This document shows, one piece after another, positions 10,201 to 17,146 of a stretch of 64,000 bases of DNA. The notes under the pieces are model-generated. The model did not search any database, was not told the origin of the DNA, and saw only the letters and a program-made list of their open reading frames with translations. A program made the translations under genes and the position numbers. Source of the DNA: Roseateles oligotrophus (GTDB lineage Bacteria; Pseudomonadota; Gammaproteobacteria; Burkholderiales; Burkholderiaceae_C); assembly GCF_025717515.1 (NCBI RefSeq), contig NZ_JAJIRN010000014.1, positions 1 to 64,000 of the forward strand. Direction: 5' to 3'. Every line of letters starts with the position of its first letter. Within the stretch, counting starts at the first letter, position 1.

Positions 10201-12257
10201 TCGACCGCCCCGAGCAAATCAATATCTCGCGCCAACAAACTAGAACCAAAGCCCACGTTGATTCCATGAGCTTCCGATGATGTGGCTGTGCTAAACCCGC
10301 GCGCGACAATTTTATTGGCATTAAGAACGGAGTTTGAAATTGAAATTGCATCGGCTCGCCCATCAAAGCCAACCGCGCTTGGCTGGCTCGCCGATATATT
10401 CGGACCCACCGGCGTTGTTGATCCACCCAAGTAAATGTCACCACCGCCGGTATTAATCACGCTGTTGGCAACAACTATCGCCCCTCCAAAACCACCGCCG
10501 CCAGCATTGAGGTTCACACTCAATGGACTGCCCTGTGTCTTTATCGTCGAGTTGCCTTCCAGCGTAATATTTCGATGCGCATTCAGAATCAAACTAACCG
10601 GCACAGAGGGATTGGCGCTGATCGTCGCGTTTGACATGGTGATGTCACCGAACTGACCGCCGTCATCACCCGTGGTGATACTGACATTATTCCCATGGTT
10701 AAGCGCATTGGAGATGGCCACAGTTGACAATACCGCCGACTCGCCAGTCGTGGTGAAGATCGGACCTCTGCTTATATTGGAGCTAAAAGGGGCATCAGCA
10801 ATCCGAATATTCGACGGATCCAACAGCCACAGCCCACCCTTGCCATGAGCCGCATCGGTGCGAATCGACTCCGGCCGCGCATCCAGCCAGCCGCCCGAGG
10901 TTTCGATGAACCCACCATTGCCGTTCAAGCTCCCGCCTCGGGAACTCAGGCTTCCGAAAGCACGCGTCGCCTTGTCGCTCCAAAGAATGATGCGGCCTCC
11001 ATCACCCATCTCAAACGCATCAGCGCTGATGCTGGCACCCTGGCCAAAAAAGACCGCCTCAGCGTTCACAAAGCTTGTATTTTTGCCCTGCTGACCGCCA
11101 CCAACGAAGACCTCTCCACCGCCTGCCCGGCCCGAAGCATCGATCTTGGCTGCATCTTGCAGCCCGATCTGGCGCCCCAGAAGTTTGATCTGCCCACCCT
11201 GCCCCTGCTGGCCGATAGCGCTGAGCTTCCCGCTGACCAAGGCGGTGCCTACACCGGCGTCTACGCTGATGATGCCGCCCTGACCAGCGCCATCAACGCT
11301 GGTTTGGCTGCTGGCCGACAGGTTCAGCGCCTCGCTGGCTCGCATGATGATCTCGCCACCGGCGCCAGTTGCCAAAGCCTCTGCCCGCGCAATGCCTTGC
11401 TGATTGACCATCGCCGCGTGAATATCAATGCGTCCACCGGCTGCGGCCAGCGTGCCCAGATTAAGGGCCTGGCCCAGCGGCGCGCTGACACGCACACTTA
11501 GGTTTGGCGAGCCGGTGTCGACCAACTCGATGCTCTTGCCGGCGGCGAGCAATATCTGGCCACCGCTAGCCTCGATCAAGCCTTCGTTGGTCACGTTGCC
11601 GCCAAGCAAGGCGATGCGCCCTCCCAAGCTGCTGCGCAATTCACCTTGATTGAGTACATCAGCGGGGAGGCCATGGGCCTGCGCACCGAAGCTATAGCGT
11701 CCGCTGGCATGACCATCCAGCCAGTCCTGGTCATTCAAATTCAGGGTGGAGGTGACTAGGCCGGCTACGTCGACGCGCGCGCTCTGACCAAACAAGACTC
11801 CGTTCGGATTGATCAACCAGACCTTACCGTTGCTGCTCAGGCTGCCAAGAATCTTAGTCGGGTCATTGCCGGTAACACGGTTCAATACCTGACTGGCTGC
11901 GCTTTGCTGCTCGAAGCGCACGCTGTTCTGTGCGCCGACCGAAAAACTGCTCCAGTTCAAGATCGTGCCGGGCGAATTGACCACCGTCATCGCATTGCCC
12001 TTGCTGCTGATTTGCGCCTGGCCGCGCAGCACACTCGCTCCGCCGGGCAAGGTCTGCGCCCTCGTTTGGCCCGACCAGGCCGACAAACACATCGACAGCG
12101 ATAAGGTCAGCAGGGAACCTCCAGCCAGCGCCGAGACGAGCCGGCGCGGCGTCAGATGAGGCGCATGCACGCGACCCTCAGAAGCAAGCGTCCCGAAACG
12201 GTTTAAGGTCTTGCTGTGATTGATGCTGTTCATATGCTGTTCTCTGTCTTGCTTCAT
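4218..12257 (-). CDS. Giant two-partner-secretion exoprotein (TpsA) with MBG/YDG repeats and a C-terminal caspase-like domain
   Basis: This 2,679-residue protein has an extended signal peptide (about 1-69) followed by the TPS/haemagglutination-activity domain (about 70-300), with the hallmark NPNGVLFG at 150-157. A beta-helix-like region runs to about 1000. Then come YDG/MBG-type modules: seven near-identical 86-residue MBG repeats (about 1187-1788), a divergent eighth, and several YDG units. An Ala/Gln-rich linker leads to a complete caspase-like C14 domain (about 2439-2679). Its catalytic residues are visible: H2515 in YYAGHG and C2565 in DSCFSG. It should be exported by the Sec system and then by the TpsB protein encoded 95 bp upstream, to act at the cell surface or outside. 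TpsA C-termini often carry effector domains; a peptidase here could process the protein itself, other surface proteins or a neighbour cell. No immunity-like gene is adjacent. ATG at 12233 is an alternative start. Confidence 0.9.
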   Translation of the reverse strand: MKQDREQHMNSINHSKTLNRFGTLASEGRVHAPHLTPRRLVSALAGGSLLTLSLSMCLSAWSGQTRAQTLPGGASVLRGQAQISSKGNAMTVVNSPGTILNWSSFSVGAQNSVRFEQQSAASQVLNRVTGNDPTKILGSLSSNGKVWLINPNGVLFGQSARVDVAGLVTSTLNLNDQDWLDGHASGRYSFGAQAHGLPADVLNQGELRSSLGGRIALLGGNVTNEGLIEASGGQILLAAGKSIELVDTGSPNLSVRVSAPLGQALNLGTLAAAGGRIDIHAAMVNQQGIARAEALATGAGGEIIMRASEALNLSASSQTSVDGAGQGGIISVDAGVGTALVSGKLSAIGQQGQGGQIKLLGRQIGLQDAAKIDASGRAGGGEVFVGGGQQGKNTSFVNAEAVFFGQGASISADAFEMGDGGRIILWSDKATRAFGSLSSRGGSLNGNGGFIETSGGWLDARPESIRTDAAHGKGGLWLLDPSNIRIADAPFSSNISRGPIFTTTGESAVLSTVAISNALNHGNNVSITTGDDGGQFGDITMSNATISANPSVPVSLILNAHRNITLEGNSTIKTQGSPLSVNLNAGGGGFGGAIVVANSVINTGGGDIYLGGSTTPVGPNISASQPSAVGFDGRADAISISNSVLNANKIVARGFSTATSSEAHGINVGFGSSLLARDIDLLGAVDSNGDFSRVGIILGGTIAATHSISIDGLVNSSVYRSSNSPSGVVLLGRLSLLPLTQDATASMSITGTTNDRLDLNPSLGNLYGRGIVFANSGVALQVGGGASVNISGFDHSLNHGRGSSIDLLAGSIDLSLAGRTSIIGNDNVYMGLPVLAPTGVGLDIGAGGKLSFVGGRLTGSPSSLEIQGENLDFQKGLISLGGDGDILLKAGGNFSAATAGALSIVAGGSLQVQANIIQLHEGTSLGSMASKDAIRISGFDGSPAQAFISDIGAGLNTPNGRWLVYAQNPNAPLFGRGSLMPAFSQHNVITKDTPVAQKTGNGLLFADPQYIDFDSLSLKKVYDGGTGAGNSTHGVGVPTWSTDKLDAANPFTFARKDVATGSDSIPVTVNMFDFNGAPVYGYSMRLGGEEIVKTGQITPRLLTISASKVYDGTTGLNSGVVNLGNLASVGGVTETLNYRNAAASDANVATAAKFIKTITLDDGTGLTSNYQLPATLDAGNAPVHIDKAMLTVSADNKSRLYGQANPALTTTVSGFVNGETLQNSGVTGSASASATAVPSTGVGQSVIAAGAGSLAAANYEFSNFNSGTLNIDKALLTVSADNKSRLYGQANPVLTTTVSGFVNGETLQNSGVTGSASASTTAVPSTGVGQSVITAGAGSLAAANYEFSNFNSGTLNIDKALLTVSADNKSRLYGQANPVLTTTVSGFVNGETLQNSGVTGSASASTTAVPSTGVGQSVITAGAGSLAAANYEFSNFNSGTLNIGKALLTVSADNKSRLYGQANPVLTTTVSGYVNGETLQNSGVTGSASASTTAAPSTGVGQSVITAGAGSLAAANYEFSNFNSGTLSIDKALLTVSADNKSRLYGQANPVLTTTVSGFVNGETLQNSGVTGSGSASTTAVPSTGVGQSVITAGAGSLIAANYEFSNFNSGTLNIDKALLTVSADNKSRLYGQANPVLTTTVSGFVNGETLQNSGVTGSGSASTTAVPSTGVGQVVISASKGSLAAANYEFNNFNSGTLNIGKALLSVSADNKSRLYGQANPVLTTSVSGFVNGETLQNSGVTGSASASTTAVPSTGVGQVVISASTGSLAAANYEFSNFNSGTLSIDKALLTVTAKDQTRKYGELNPVFAQVISGFVNNETSAVVIGSAVGHSDANSLTGVGSALITGSSAGLSASNYDFIAANGTLSISKAPLTVTAVPMSKTYDGKAFAGGNGVIFSGFANDESGSVLGGTLGFSGSSQGARNAGNYVMTPQGLAGVNYAINFVDALLTIDRARVSAVTGITAENKVYDRNTDVKVNSGTAVFLGMVAGDSLSVATAKGSFIDKTAAIGKTVNIIGLSLSGPDAGNYTLDNTTASTQADIAPVKLSLGGLTVNSRTYDGGLVATVSGNASVNALPGDTVNVTPGSASFKDKNVGSAKPVVLSGFGLSGSDAGNYMLSPPTALNANISPAVLQYVASPVKKGVGEAAPQLLGSVSGFVGSDTLQNAVTGSLVFSTQADAQAPAGTYAVLGSGLQATNYNFTQAATNAVALTVTTLSPAATLNQTVSTALNSVVKVGEQSVQSGTGGLLDMMQAPSAGVQSSVVASVTPTAPSESPEALAYTSPSASSVFAAPVPAVNTVTAAMAAPGVSFDQVLVGSMSLEALTDLLNSREIYKKALFADAIHQLELNENLADLHVCLTLEELDSGNCLITEELKQKALASKVSINAQVQASSAGAKTETKIEAQAQAQAETKAVMSSAGLPERRRVKAAALPQIVRKVAVVFGIDEYADLSIPKLSNAVKDARAMAELLDNSLGYETLVIPTASKRAVVATLNRLALELGPKDSVVIYYAGHGELVEATGQGYWQLADSNAKRPETWLSNADINRIVAQIGASQVALISDSCFSGSLATKERIRAAPGSTDPNALLARKSVVVMSSGGNEPVFDEGKNGHSPFAWSLMQNLKQVKSWQTGGNLFERVRFAVAKELPQRPRYSASGAGGHQSGGDYLFEQRQLETRN
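6893..8698. repeat. Seven tandem 258-bp repeats encoding MBG modules
   Basis: Seven consecutive units of 258 bp (86 codons) lie inside the TpsA gene. Each encodes a module that starts LLTVSADNKSRLYGQANP and ends NFNSGTLNIDKA, with only a few substitutions per copy (for example FVNG/YVNG, IDKA/IGKA). An eighth, clearly diverged module (LLTVTAKDQTRKYGELNP) follows. The near identity at DNA level points to recent duplication or gene conversion, and copy number is likely to vary between strains. Confidence 0.9.
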
Positions 12258-12352
12258 TCGGTGCGAGTCGGCTTGCGGCTAGTTTTGACCCAGGGCGAAA
12301 GCACCCAGTCATGAACCTTGCAACTATTCCCCGGGAGCCTCGTCAGGCCTGA

Positions 12353-13975
12353 TCAAATGAAGCTGTAACTGGCCTGAAAGTGAAATTTGATATCGCTACG
12401 CTGAGTGAAATTGGCGGTTCGCAAGGCCTGCGCCACATCCAGGCGCAGTTGCAATTGGCGGGCACCGAGGCGCAGCCCCAGCCCTGCCGAGGCGATGCCG
12501 CAGCGGCTTGATTGGTAATGACAAGGGGTGCCGAGCTGGTTGCTGATCATGCCCCCATCAATAAAGGCCAAGGCGCGCAAGCCTGCCAGCTGTTCAGCAA
12601 GACCCCCGCCTAAATTCTTGGACAGATTCGGCGTATGCAGCTCCAGCGAAGCAAAAACGCCGCTATCGCCGACGAACTCCCGCTCCTCGTAACCGCGCAC
12701 CGAACTGGCACCGCCCAAGCCGAATTGCTCACCCGAAACCAAGGCATCGGGACTGTACTGACTGCTGATCCGGGCCTGTATTTGCCATTGATCGGGCAAG
12801 GTGAAACCGCCGTTGGCGTTCAGTCGCAAGGTCGCATAGCTGCGTTTGGCACCGACTCGCACCGCGTCGAACTGCGCCGGGCTGGTGTAGCGCCCGCCCA
12901 AGCTGGTATTGCCGATCAGGGTCAGCGTGGCACTAAGAGGCGACTCGCCTTGTCGTTGCGCGTTGTACTCAACCGACAAAGGTTGCACCGTGACGCTCTC
13001 ACCGGCCGACCCGCAAGCACCACTCGGCAAGCCCGCAATATTGCAATCATTCAAATAGGTACGCTGATCGAAACCCACACTCAAACGCTGATCAACCTCA
13101 CCCAGGCGAGGCAGGAATTTATTCAAGCGCAGGGCAGCAATATCGCCCCTGCCGTTAAAGGCCAAGGGCCCGGCCGGGGTATTTGATGTGCCGCCGTCGA
13201 TATTGGAATGCGCCAGAAATGCATCCAGCGTCATGCCTTGAGCGTAGAGCGGAATCCGATAGCTGGCGCTGTAGACAGCCACTTTCTTAAGTTCCTCCGG
13301 CGCAAATTGGAATTGCAAGGACAAGACATGATCCAGATCCCAGAGGGCGGCATGATGGACGCCGAGGTTGGCGCGCAGCCGCCCCGTGCTGGCATTGCCA
13401 GTGTTGTCTAACGCGGTGGTCCAGCGGAGTGGTGAACTTTCGGAGACCAGCACCCGAGCTTCAACTTCGCCTTGATTCTGGCCTGGTTCCAGCGACACCG
13501 CGACCTGTTTGGCCGGACTCTCATTGGCAAGCTGAATCTGCAAATCAATCAACTGCACTTCTGGGGTCCGCCCGGGGGCAAGTGCGGGCAAGCTGCGGCG
13601 AATATTGTCCTCGCTGAACTGCCGGTTACCCGTCACCTCGACCCGGCTGATGCGGCCTTCAAGCACGGCGATGCTGGCAGTGCCATTGATCGCTGTCTGT
13701 TCAGGCACAAAGGCGATCACGGCACCATAACCGGCCTTGCGGTAGCGCTCTTGCAATGCCAGTGCGGCCTGCTTGAGTTCGTCCAAAGTGCGCAACCCTT
13801 TGAACGGTGCCAGGATCGCGTCAACCTCGGTTTGGGTCAACAAGCTGTTGCCGCTGACCTTGAACTCGTTGACCTGCATGCGGCTTTCAACAGTTTGAGC
13901 CAAGGCCGGCATTGCGACGGTTAAGAACAAGCCAAGGCAAGCTTTACGGAATTCGCAATCAAAAGTGGATTTCAT
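12353..13975 (-). CDS. TpsB outer-membrane transporter (ShlB/FhaC family)
   Basis: A 540-residue Omp85-type pore that exports the TpsA partner. Residues 1-26 form a signal peptide ending ALA. POTRA-like domains cover about 34-185 (VNEFKVSGNSLLTQTEV; VEVTGNRQFSEDNI), and a 16-strand barrel follows. The barrel contains the conserved loop motif VRGYEEREF and ends in the outer-membrane signature FHFQASYSFI with its terminal aromatic-hydrophobic residues. It lies directly upstream of the giant exoprotein on the same strand, the classical tpsB-tpsA order, so the two are almost certainly co-expressed. Confidence 0.93.
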   Translation of the reverse strand: MKSTFDCEFRKACLGLFLTVAMPALAQTVESRMQVNEFKVSGNSLLTQTEVDAILAPFKGLRTLDELKQAALALQERYRKAGYGAVIAFVPEQTAINGTASIAVLEGRISRVEVTGNRQFSEDNIRRSLPALAPGRTPEVQLIDLQIQLANESPAKQVAVSLEPGQNQGEVEARVLVSESSPLRWTTALDNTGNASTGRLRANLGVHHAALWDLDHVLSLQFQFAPEELKKVAVYSASYRIPLYAQGMTLDAFLAHSNIDGGTSNTPAGPLAFNGRGDIAALRLNKFLPRLGEVDQRLSVGFDQRTYLNDCNIAGLPSGACGSAGESVTVQPLSVEYNAQRQGESPLSATLTLIGNTSLGGRYTSPAQFDAVRVGAKRSYATLRLNANGGFTLPDQWQIQARISSQYSPDALVSGEQFGLGGASSVRGYEEREFVGDSGVFASLELHTPNLSKNLGGGLAEQLAGLRALAFIDGGMISNQLGTPCHYQSSRCGIASAGLGLRLGARQLQLRLDVAQALRTANFTQRSDIKFHFQASYSFI

Positions 13976-14434
13976 CGGTTTCCAACTACTTTCGTACCAT
14001 GGTCGAGTTGATTGCTCAAACAGCTGCTGCTTATAGGCAAAGGGTGTAGGCGAAGGGTGCCCTACTCAGGGCCAGCCTATTTTCGATAGACCCTGAGTCC
14101 AGCTTCTTGTAAGCCGAATGCTAGTGGTCACGGACTGTACTTACCATCCCTCAATTCAGCGTATTGGGGTGAAAAAGCACGATTTTCGGCGGCCTTTGTC
14201 TATATATGGTTTGTCCATTGACTTGCTGGCGGTAAACGTATCCCGAGCACTTCGTCCGTATCCCATATAAGCGAGCCAGGAATTGACTTGAGACATCGGC
14301 GCTATGCACGATGCTTGCGCCTGGCAATCTCAAAAGCCCACCTCAGCAGACGTTGAGTATGAGCAATTGCTTGCAAACACCTAAAGCTAAGCTGCCTCTC
14401 CTGGCCGCCAGATGGCGCCACAAACGAGGTTCCT
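13976..14434. other. Intergenic region (459 bp) between tpsB and the GYD gene
   Basis: This is a divergent control region with no convincing gene. It should hold the promoter of the secretion operon reading left (an AT-rich stretch lies around 14190-14220) and that of the GYD gene reading right, which includes a degenerate FNR-like box at 14353. Confidence 0.6.
14353..14366. promoter_or_regulatory. Degenerate FNR/CRP-type box upstream of the GYD gene
   Basis: TTGAGTATGAGCAA differs from the window consensus TTGMGNNNNCKCAA by one base. Its centre is 75 bp before the GYD start codon, like the better boxes further right. A TAAGCT sequence 31 bp downstream of the centre could be the -10 element. 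Confidence 0.45.
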
Positions 14435-14959
14435 ATGCCTAATTTTGTAATCCTGACCAATTCGGCCGACCAAGCCGTTCCAAAGTCCCGTCTATTTGAG
14501 CCCCCCTCTGGCAAGGCGGCAGAACAGATGCAATCCGCTTGCCCTGCAGTGAAACGCCTGTTTGGCTATTCACTGCTCGGGCCATGGGATCACATTGACA
14601 TCTTCTCGGCACCCGACATGGCGGAGGCAGGACGCGCGTTGAGATGGTTGGACAGCCATCAGACTGACACCGCCGAGACTTGCACAGCCATGCCTTGGGC
14701 CGATTTCAAGCAGATGCTTCAGCGTACGAAAGCTCCGAATTCGGTGCGCGCCATAAACGCCAAATCCGGTCACCCAATACAAAACCCTGAACAAGCTGCC
14801 GAACCGAATCCGGCGTCCATCCAAGTCTCACCCAGAGCCCAACCCGAATCCCGTGAGGGTCTACGCATCGGCTTTGCCTCCAGATATGACCGGTATATGG
14901 TCAGCCAGTTCATCACCGCGTCTCAACAATATTTCGAACGTAGCCCAGCCAAGCGCTGA
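14435..14959 (+). CDS. GYD-domain protein with a C-terminal extension
   Basis: The first 95 residues match the small GYD-family fold: MPNFVILTNS, then a helix, then LFGYSLLGPWDHIDIFSAPD. The family is a ferredoxin-like alpha/beta barrel of unknown role and normally about 100 residues long. Here a Pro/Gln-rich tail of about 75 residues follows. GAGGTTCC precedes the ATG. Its position beside the stress genes and the box at 14353 suggest co-regulation with them, but no substrate or partner can be named. Confidence 0.7.
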   Translation: MPNFVILTNSADQAVPKSRLFEPPSGKAAEQMQSACPAVKRLFGYSLLGPWDHIDIFSAPDMAEAGRALRWLDSHQTDTAETCTAMPWADFKQMLQRTKAPNSVRAINAKSGHPIQNPEQAAEPNPASIQVSPRAQPESREGLRIGFASRYDRYMVSQFITASQQYFERSPAKR

Positions 14960-14966
14960 TCGGCTT

Positions 14967-15158
14967 TCACTTTCGACCCGGCTGCGGTTCTTGCCGATCA
15001 CTCCACCATTGCAATGCCAATCCCGCCAATTCGAGCAGAACGCCTAAGGCGAAGACCAGTAACCCGCCTTTCACGGGCGGTGAGAAAAGCATCAGCAATA
15101 CGGCCACCGTGAACAAAACCGCAACACAGACACGGCGCAAGCGTTGATTTCGAATCAT
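14967..15158 (-). CDS. Small two-helix membrane protein
   Basis: The short protein begins MIRNQRLRRVCVAVLF and has two hydrophobic helices separated by a tight SPPVKGG turn, with a charged C-terminus (WWSDRQEPQPGRK). This predicts a small inner-membrane hairpin. The ATG at 15158 follows a GGGA sequence; starts at 15170 and 15200 are possible. It is convergent with the GYD gene, 7 bp apart. No family function is known. Confidence 0.6.
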   Translation of the reverse strand: MIRNQRLRRVCVAVLFTVAVLLMLFSPPVKGGLLVFALGVLLELAGLALQWWSDRQEPQPGRK

Positions 15159-15349
15159 GACGAGTCCCATGAAGGCGGCAAAAATAGAGTCGCCGCGCAA
15201 AAGAAAAAAGACCTAAGGGCGCCCAGCTAAACAAACGACTTCAATTCATCAAGCGCGTGTCTCGCCGCACATGATTGATCTCGCCCTCAAAACCGATCAA
15301 GTCGGCGATTCCAGGCCGACTTTTGGGCTCAACTCAGCCCTTGGAATCT

Positions 15350-15700
15350 TCACTCACCCTCCAAATGAGGTGGCGATTGCCCTTCCGCGAGCGTGCCTGT
15401 ATCTGCATCTATCCAACTGGCCACACCAATTTCGTCTTCAACTTCGGTCAAGTTGTTGGTCGTACCAAGGTTTTCTTCACCGACATGCATATCCGCAGCG
15501 GCCAACTCATAGCTTTCGAAGGGGCCAAACTCCCGGCGACCATTCTCGGTCTGCCAGTAGTAGCCGTCCGGTTTTAGAGCTATCGGCTCACTCGGCTCAA
15601 TCAAGGCTGCCGCATCCTTATCGCTCGCTGGAGGCCCCGGTTTGACCTCCTTGCGGACGGGCTGCCGGCGCGGTTTCGATCGACTTGCCTGCTTGTTCAT
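15350..15700 (-). CDS. Conserved hypothetical acidic protein
   Basis: This 116-residue protein has a basic N-terminus (MNKQASRSKPRRQPVRK) and an acidic C-terminal half. That half contains DGYYWQTENGRREFGPFESY and EDEIGVASWIDADTGTLAEG, short motifs that look like a small conserved domain of Betaproteobacteria. It follows the flavodoxin gene by 66 bp on the same strand. No function can be assigned. Confidence 0.65.
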   Translation of the reverse strand: MNKQASRSKPRRQPVRKEVKPGPPASDKDAAALIEPSEPIALKPDGYYWQTENGRREFGPFESYELAAADMHVGEENLGTTNNLTEVEDEIGVASWIDADTGTLAEGQSPPHLEGE

Positions 15701-15766
15701 TGCAAAACCTTTCAGCGCATGGCGTGAATATCAATAACGGCCCGGGAAGACCGCAATAATTTGCTC

Positions 15767-16291
15767 TCAAGCGGCCAGGTGCGAATCCAAGCCGCCCGCC
15801 TCGCCGCCATCAGAGGCCCGCTCTTGTTCGAATTTTTTGACGAATCTGCCCAGCGCCGAGGACTGCCGGTACTGATGCAATTGATGTTCGGTCAATGCCA
15901 ATCGGGCGCAAGCGCGTCTGCCGCACAAGCGCTCCAAGTCGGCAAACACTTTTTCCTGACCCGAACCTCCACAAGTCAAAAAGAAGGCCACGCGATTGAA
16001 GTTCGCACCATGTTGCACCACATAGCTGCGCACCGGGCTGGCCATGTTCCAGAACCATATCGGCCCGCCAATGACAATCAGCTCGTAGTCCTGCGGTTTG
16101 AATTTACTGGCGTGTATCGGCGGCCGAATACCCAACAAGGCCTCCAACGCCGAACGGAAATAGCCGACCAAACCCGTGCGTTCACGCTGATCAATGATTT
16201 GTTCGATATCGGCCCCGCACTGCTCGGCCAATTGCTGCGCCAACTTGCGGGTATTGCCACTGCGTGAGTAGTACACCAACAAAGTCTTCAT
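15767..16291 (-). CDS. Flavodoxin-family protein
   Basis: A flavodoxin-like FMN-binding protein of 174 residues. The phosphate-binding loop YYSRSGNTRKLA stands at residues 7-18. A strand-loop GGPIWFWNMASPV lies where the isoalloxazine ring is held, and FFLTCGGSG follows. The family carries electrons or reduces quinones in the cytoplasm. The ATG at 16291 is preceded by AGGAG; a GTG lies one codon earlier. The gene is followed by the conserved hypothetical gene, probably in one transcript. Confidence 0.85.
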   Translation of the reverse strand: MKTLLVYYSRSGNTRKLAQQLAEQCGADIEQIIDQRERTGLVGYFRSALEALLGIRPPIHASKFKPQDYELIVIGGPIWFWNMASPVRSYVVQHGANFNRVAFFLTCGGSGQEKVFADLERLCGRRACARLALTEHQLHQYRQSSALGRFVKKFEQERASDGGEAGGLDSHLAA

Positions 16292-16470
16292 CACTCAAAC
16301 TCCTGGTCGGCATCAACGGCGAAACGAACACCTTGCTCTTTGCCCTTCGCCGTAATCCGCGAAAGCATTGTTCGAATGCTGTCCCGCATGCAGACCCAAC
16401 AGATGTTGTCCCGAATGCGAAGGCCGAGAAAAAGCAACTTCCGGCCCTCGCAAGCTGGCTGGTGCGAACC

Positions 16471-16890
16471 CTATTGAATCGTGATGGCGCGCGTGCGCGA
16501 GCCTTCGCGCTTGGGTAAGGTCAGCTTGAGAACACCGTCCTCCAACTTGGCCACCACCTCCTTGTCGTCGATCTCATGACCCAAGGAGAAGCCCCGCGAG
16601 GCGCTGCCGAAATAGGTCTCCTTCAGCAATACACGGCTGCCTGACTTCTCTTCGCGCTCGCGCTTGATATCGGCAGAGATCGAGACAAAGTTGCCTTCGA
16701 CGGCGACACGGATATCGTCTTTTTTGGCGCCAGGTATTTCGGCACGCACCACGTAGTCACGGTCGTTTTCCACCACGTCGATGCGAATATCGGCGGGCGC
16801 TTCATCGCTCAATTGCATAGGCCGGGCAAAGCGGCGGAACAGGTCAGGAAACATGTCGTCAAAACGTTGCAGACGGGTCAAGGCAGTCAT
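16471..16890 (-). CDS. Hsp20-family small heat-shock chaperone
   Basis: A 139-residue alpha-crystallin-type chaperone that binds unfolding proteins without ATP. After a short N-terminal arm (MTALTRLQRFDDMFPDLF) comes the crystallin domain from about residue 38 (IRIDVVENDRDYVVRAEIPG) to the GVLKLTLPKR motif. The C-terminal tail ends ITIQ, resembling the I-x-I anchor of the family. The ATG at 16890 is preceded by GGAG, although the frame runs further upstream. Its promoter region holds two FNR-type boxes (17002 and 17060), the first about 118 bp from the start, so low-oxygen or stress induction is likely. Confidence 0.92.
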   Translation of the reverse strand: MTALTRLQRFDDMFPDLFRRFARPMQLSDEAPADIRIDVVENDRDYVVRAEIPGAKKDDIRVAVEGNFVSISADIKREREEKSGSRVLLKETYFGSASRGFSLGHEIDDKEVVAKLEDGVLKLTLPKREGSRTRAITIQ

Positions 16891-17001
16891 GATTGAACTC
16901 CATTTGGTTGATGTCTGAGGCTGCATCGAGGCCGATCCAGAGCAAGCGGCGCAACGCACAACCCGACAGTCCAAAGTCTAAAAATCGGGCATCTCGCAGG
17001 A

Positions 17002-17015
17002 TTGAGCAAGCGCAA
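17002..17015. promoter_or_regulatory. FNR/CRP-type box, Hsp20 side
   Basis: TTGAGCAAGCGCAA matches TTGMGNNNNCKCAA exactly. Its centre is 118 bp upstream of the Hsp20 start codon in the 256-bp divergent region. Confidence 0.65.
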
Positions 17016-17059
17016 GTGAAACGAGCAAACGGAGCGGAACCGGGAATTGCAAGGCATGG

Positions 17060-17073
17060 CTGAGTTTCCTCAA
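17060..17073. promoter_or_regulatory. FNR/CRP-type box, basic helical protein side
   Basis: CTGAGTTTCCTCAA has one mismatch to the consensus. Its centre is 80 bp before the ATG at 17147, and a TACCTT sequence 31 bp downstream of the centre could serve as the -10 element, the spacing expected for class II FNR activation. Confidence 0.6.
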
Positions 17074-17146
17074 TTTGCCGCCCCTCAAGAGCGCTACCTT
17101 TGCTGCTGCTATCCAATCCGGTAGAACATCCCTAACTTGGAGATTC

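Noticed and set aside
13990-14020. GTTGATTGCTCAAAC upstream of tpsB as an FNR box
   Set aside because: The half-sites are separated by the wrong spacing (no 5-4-5 layout).
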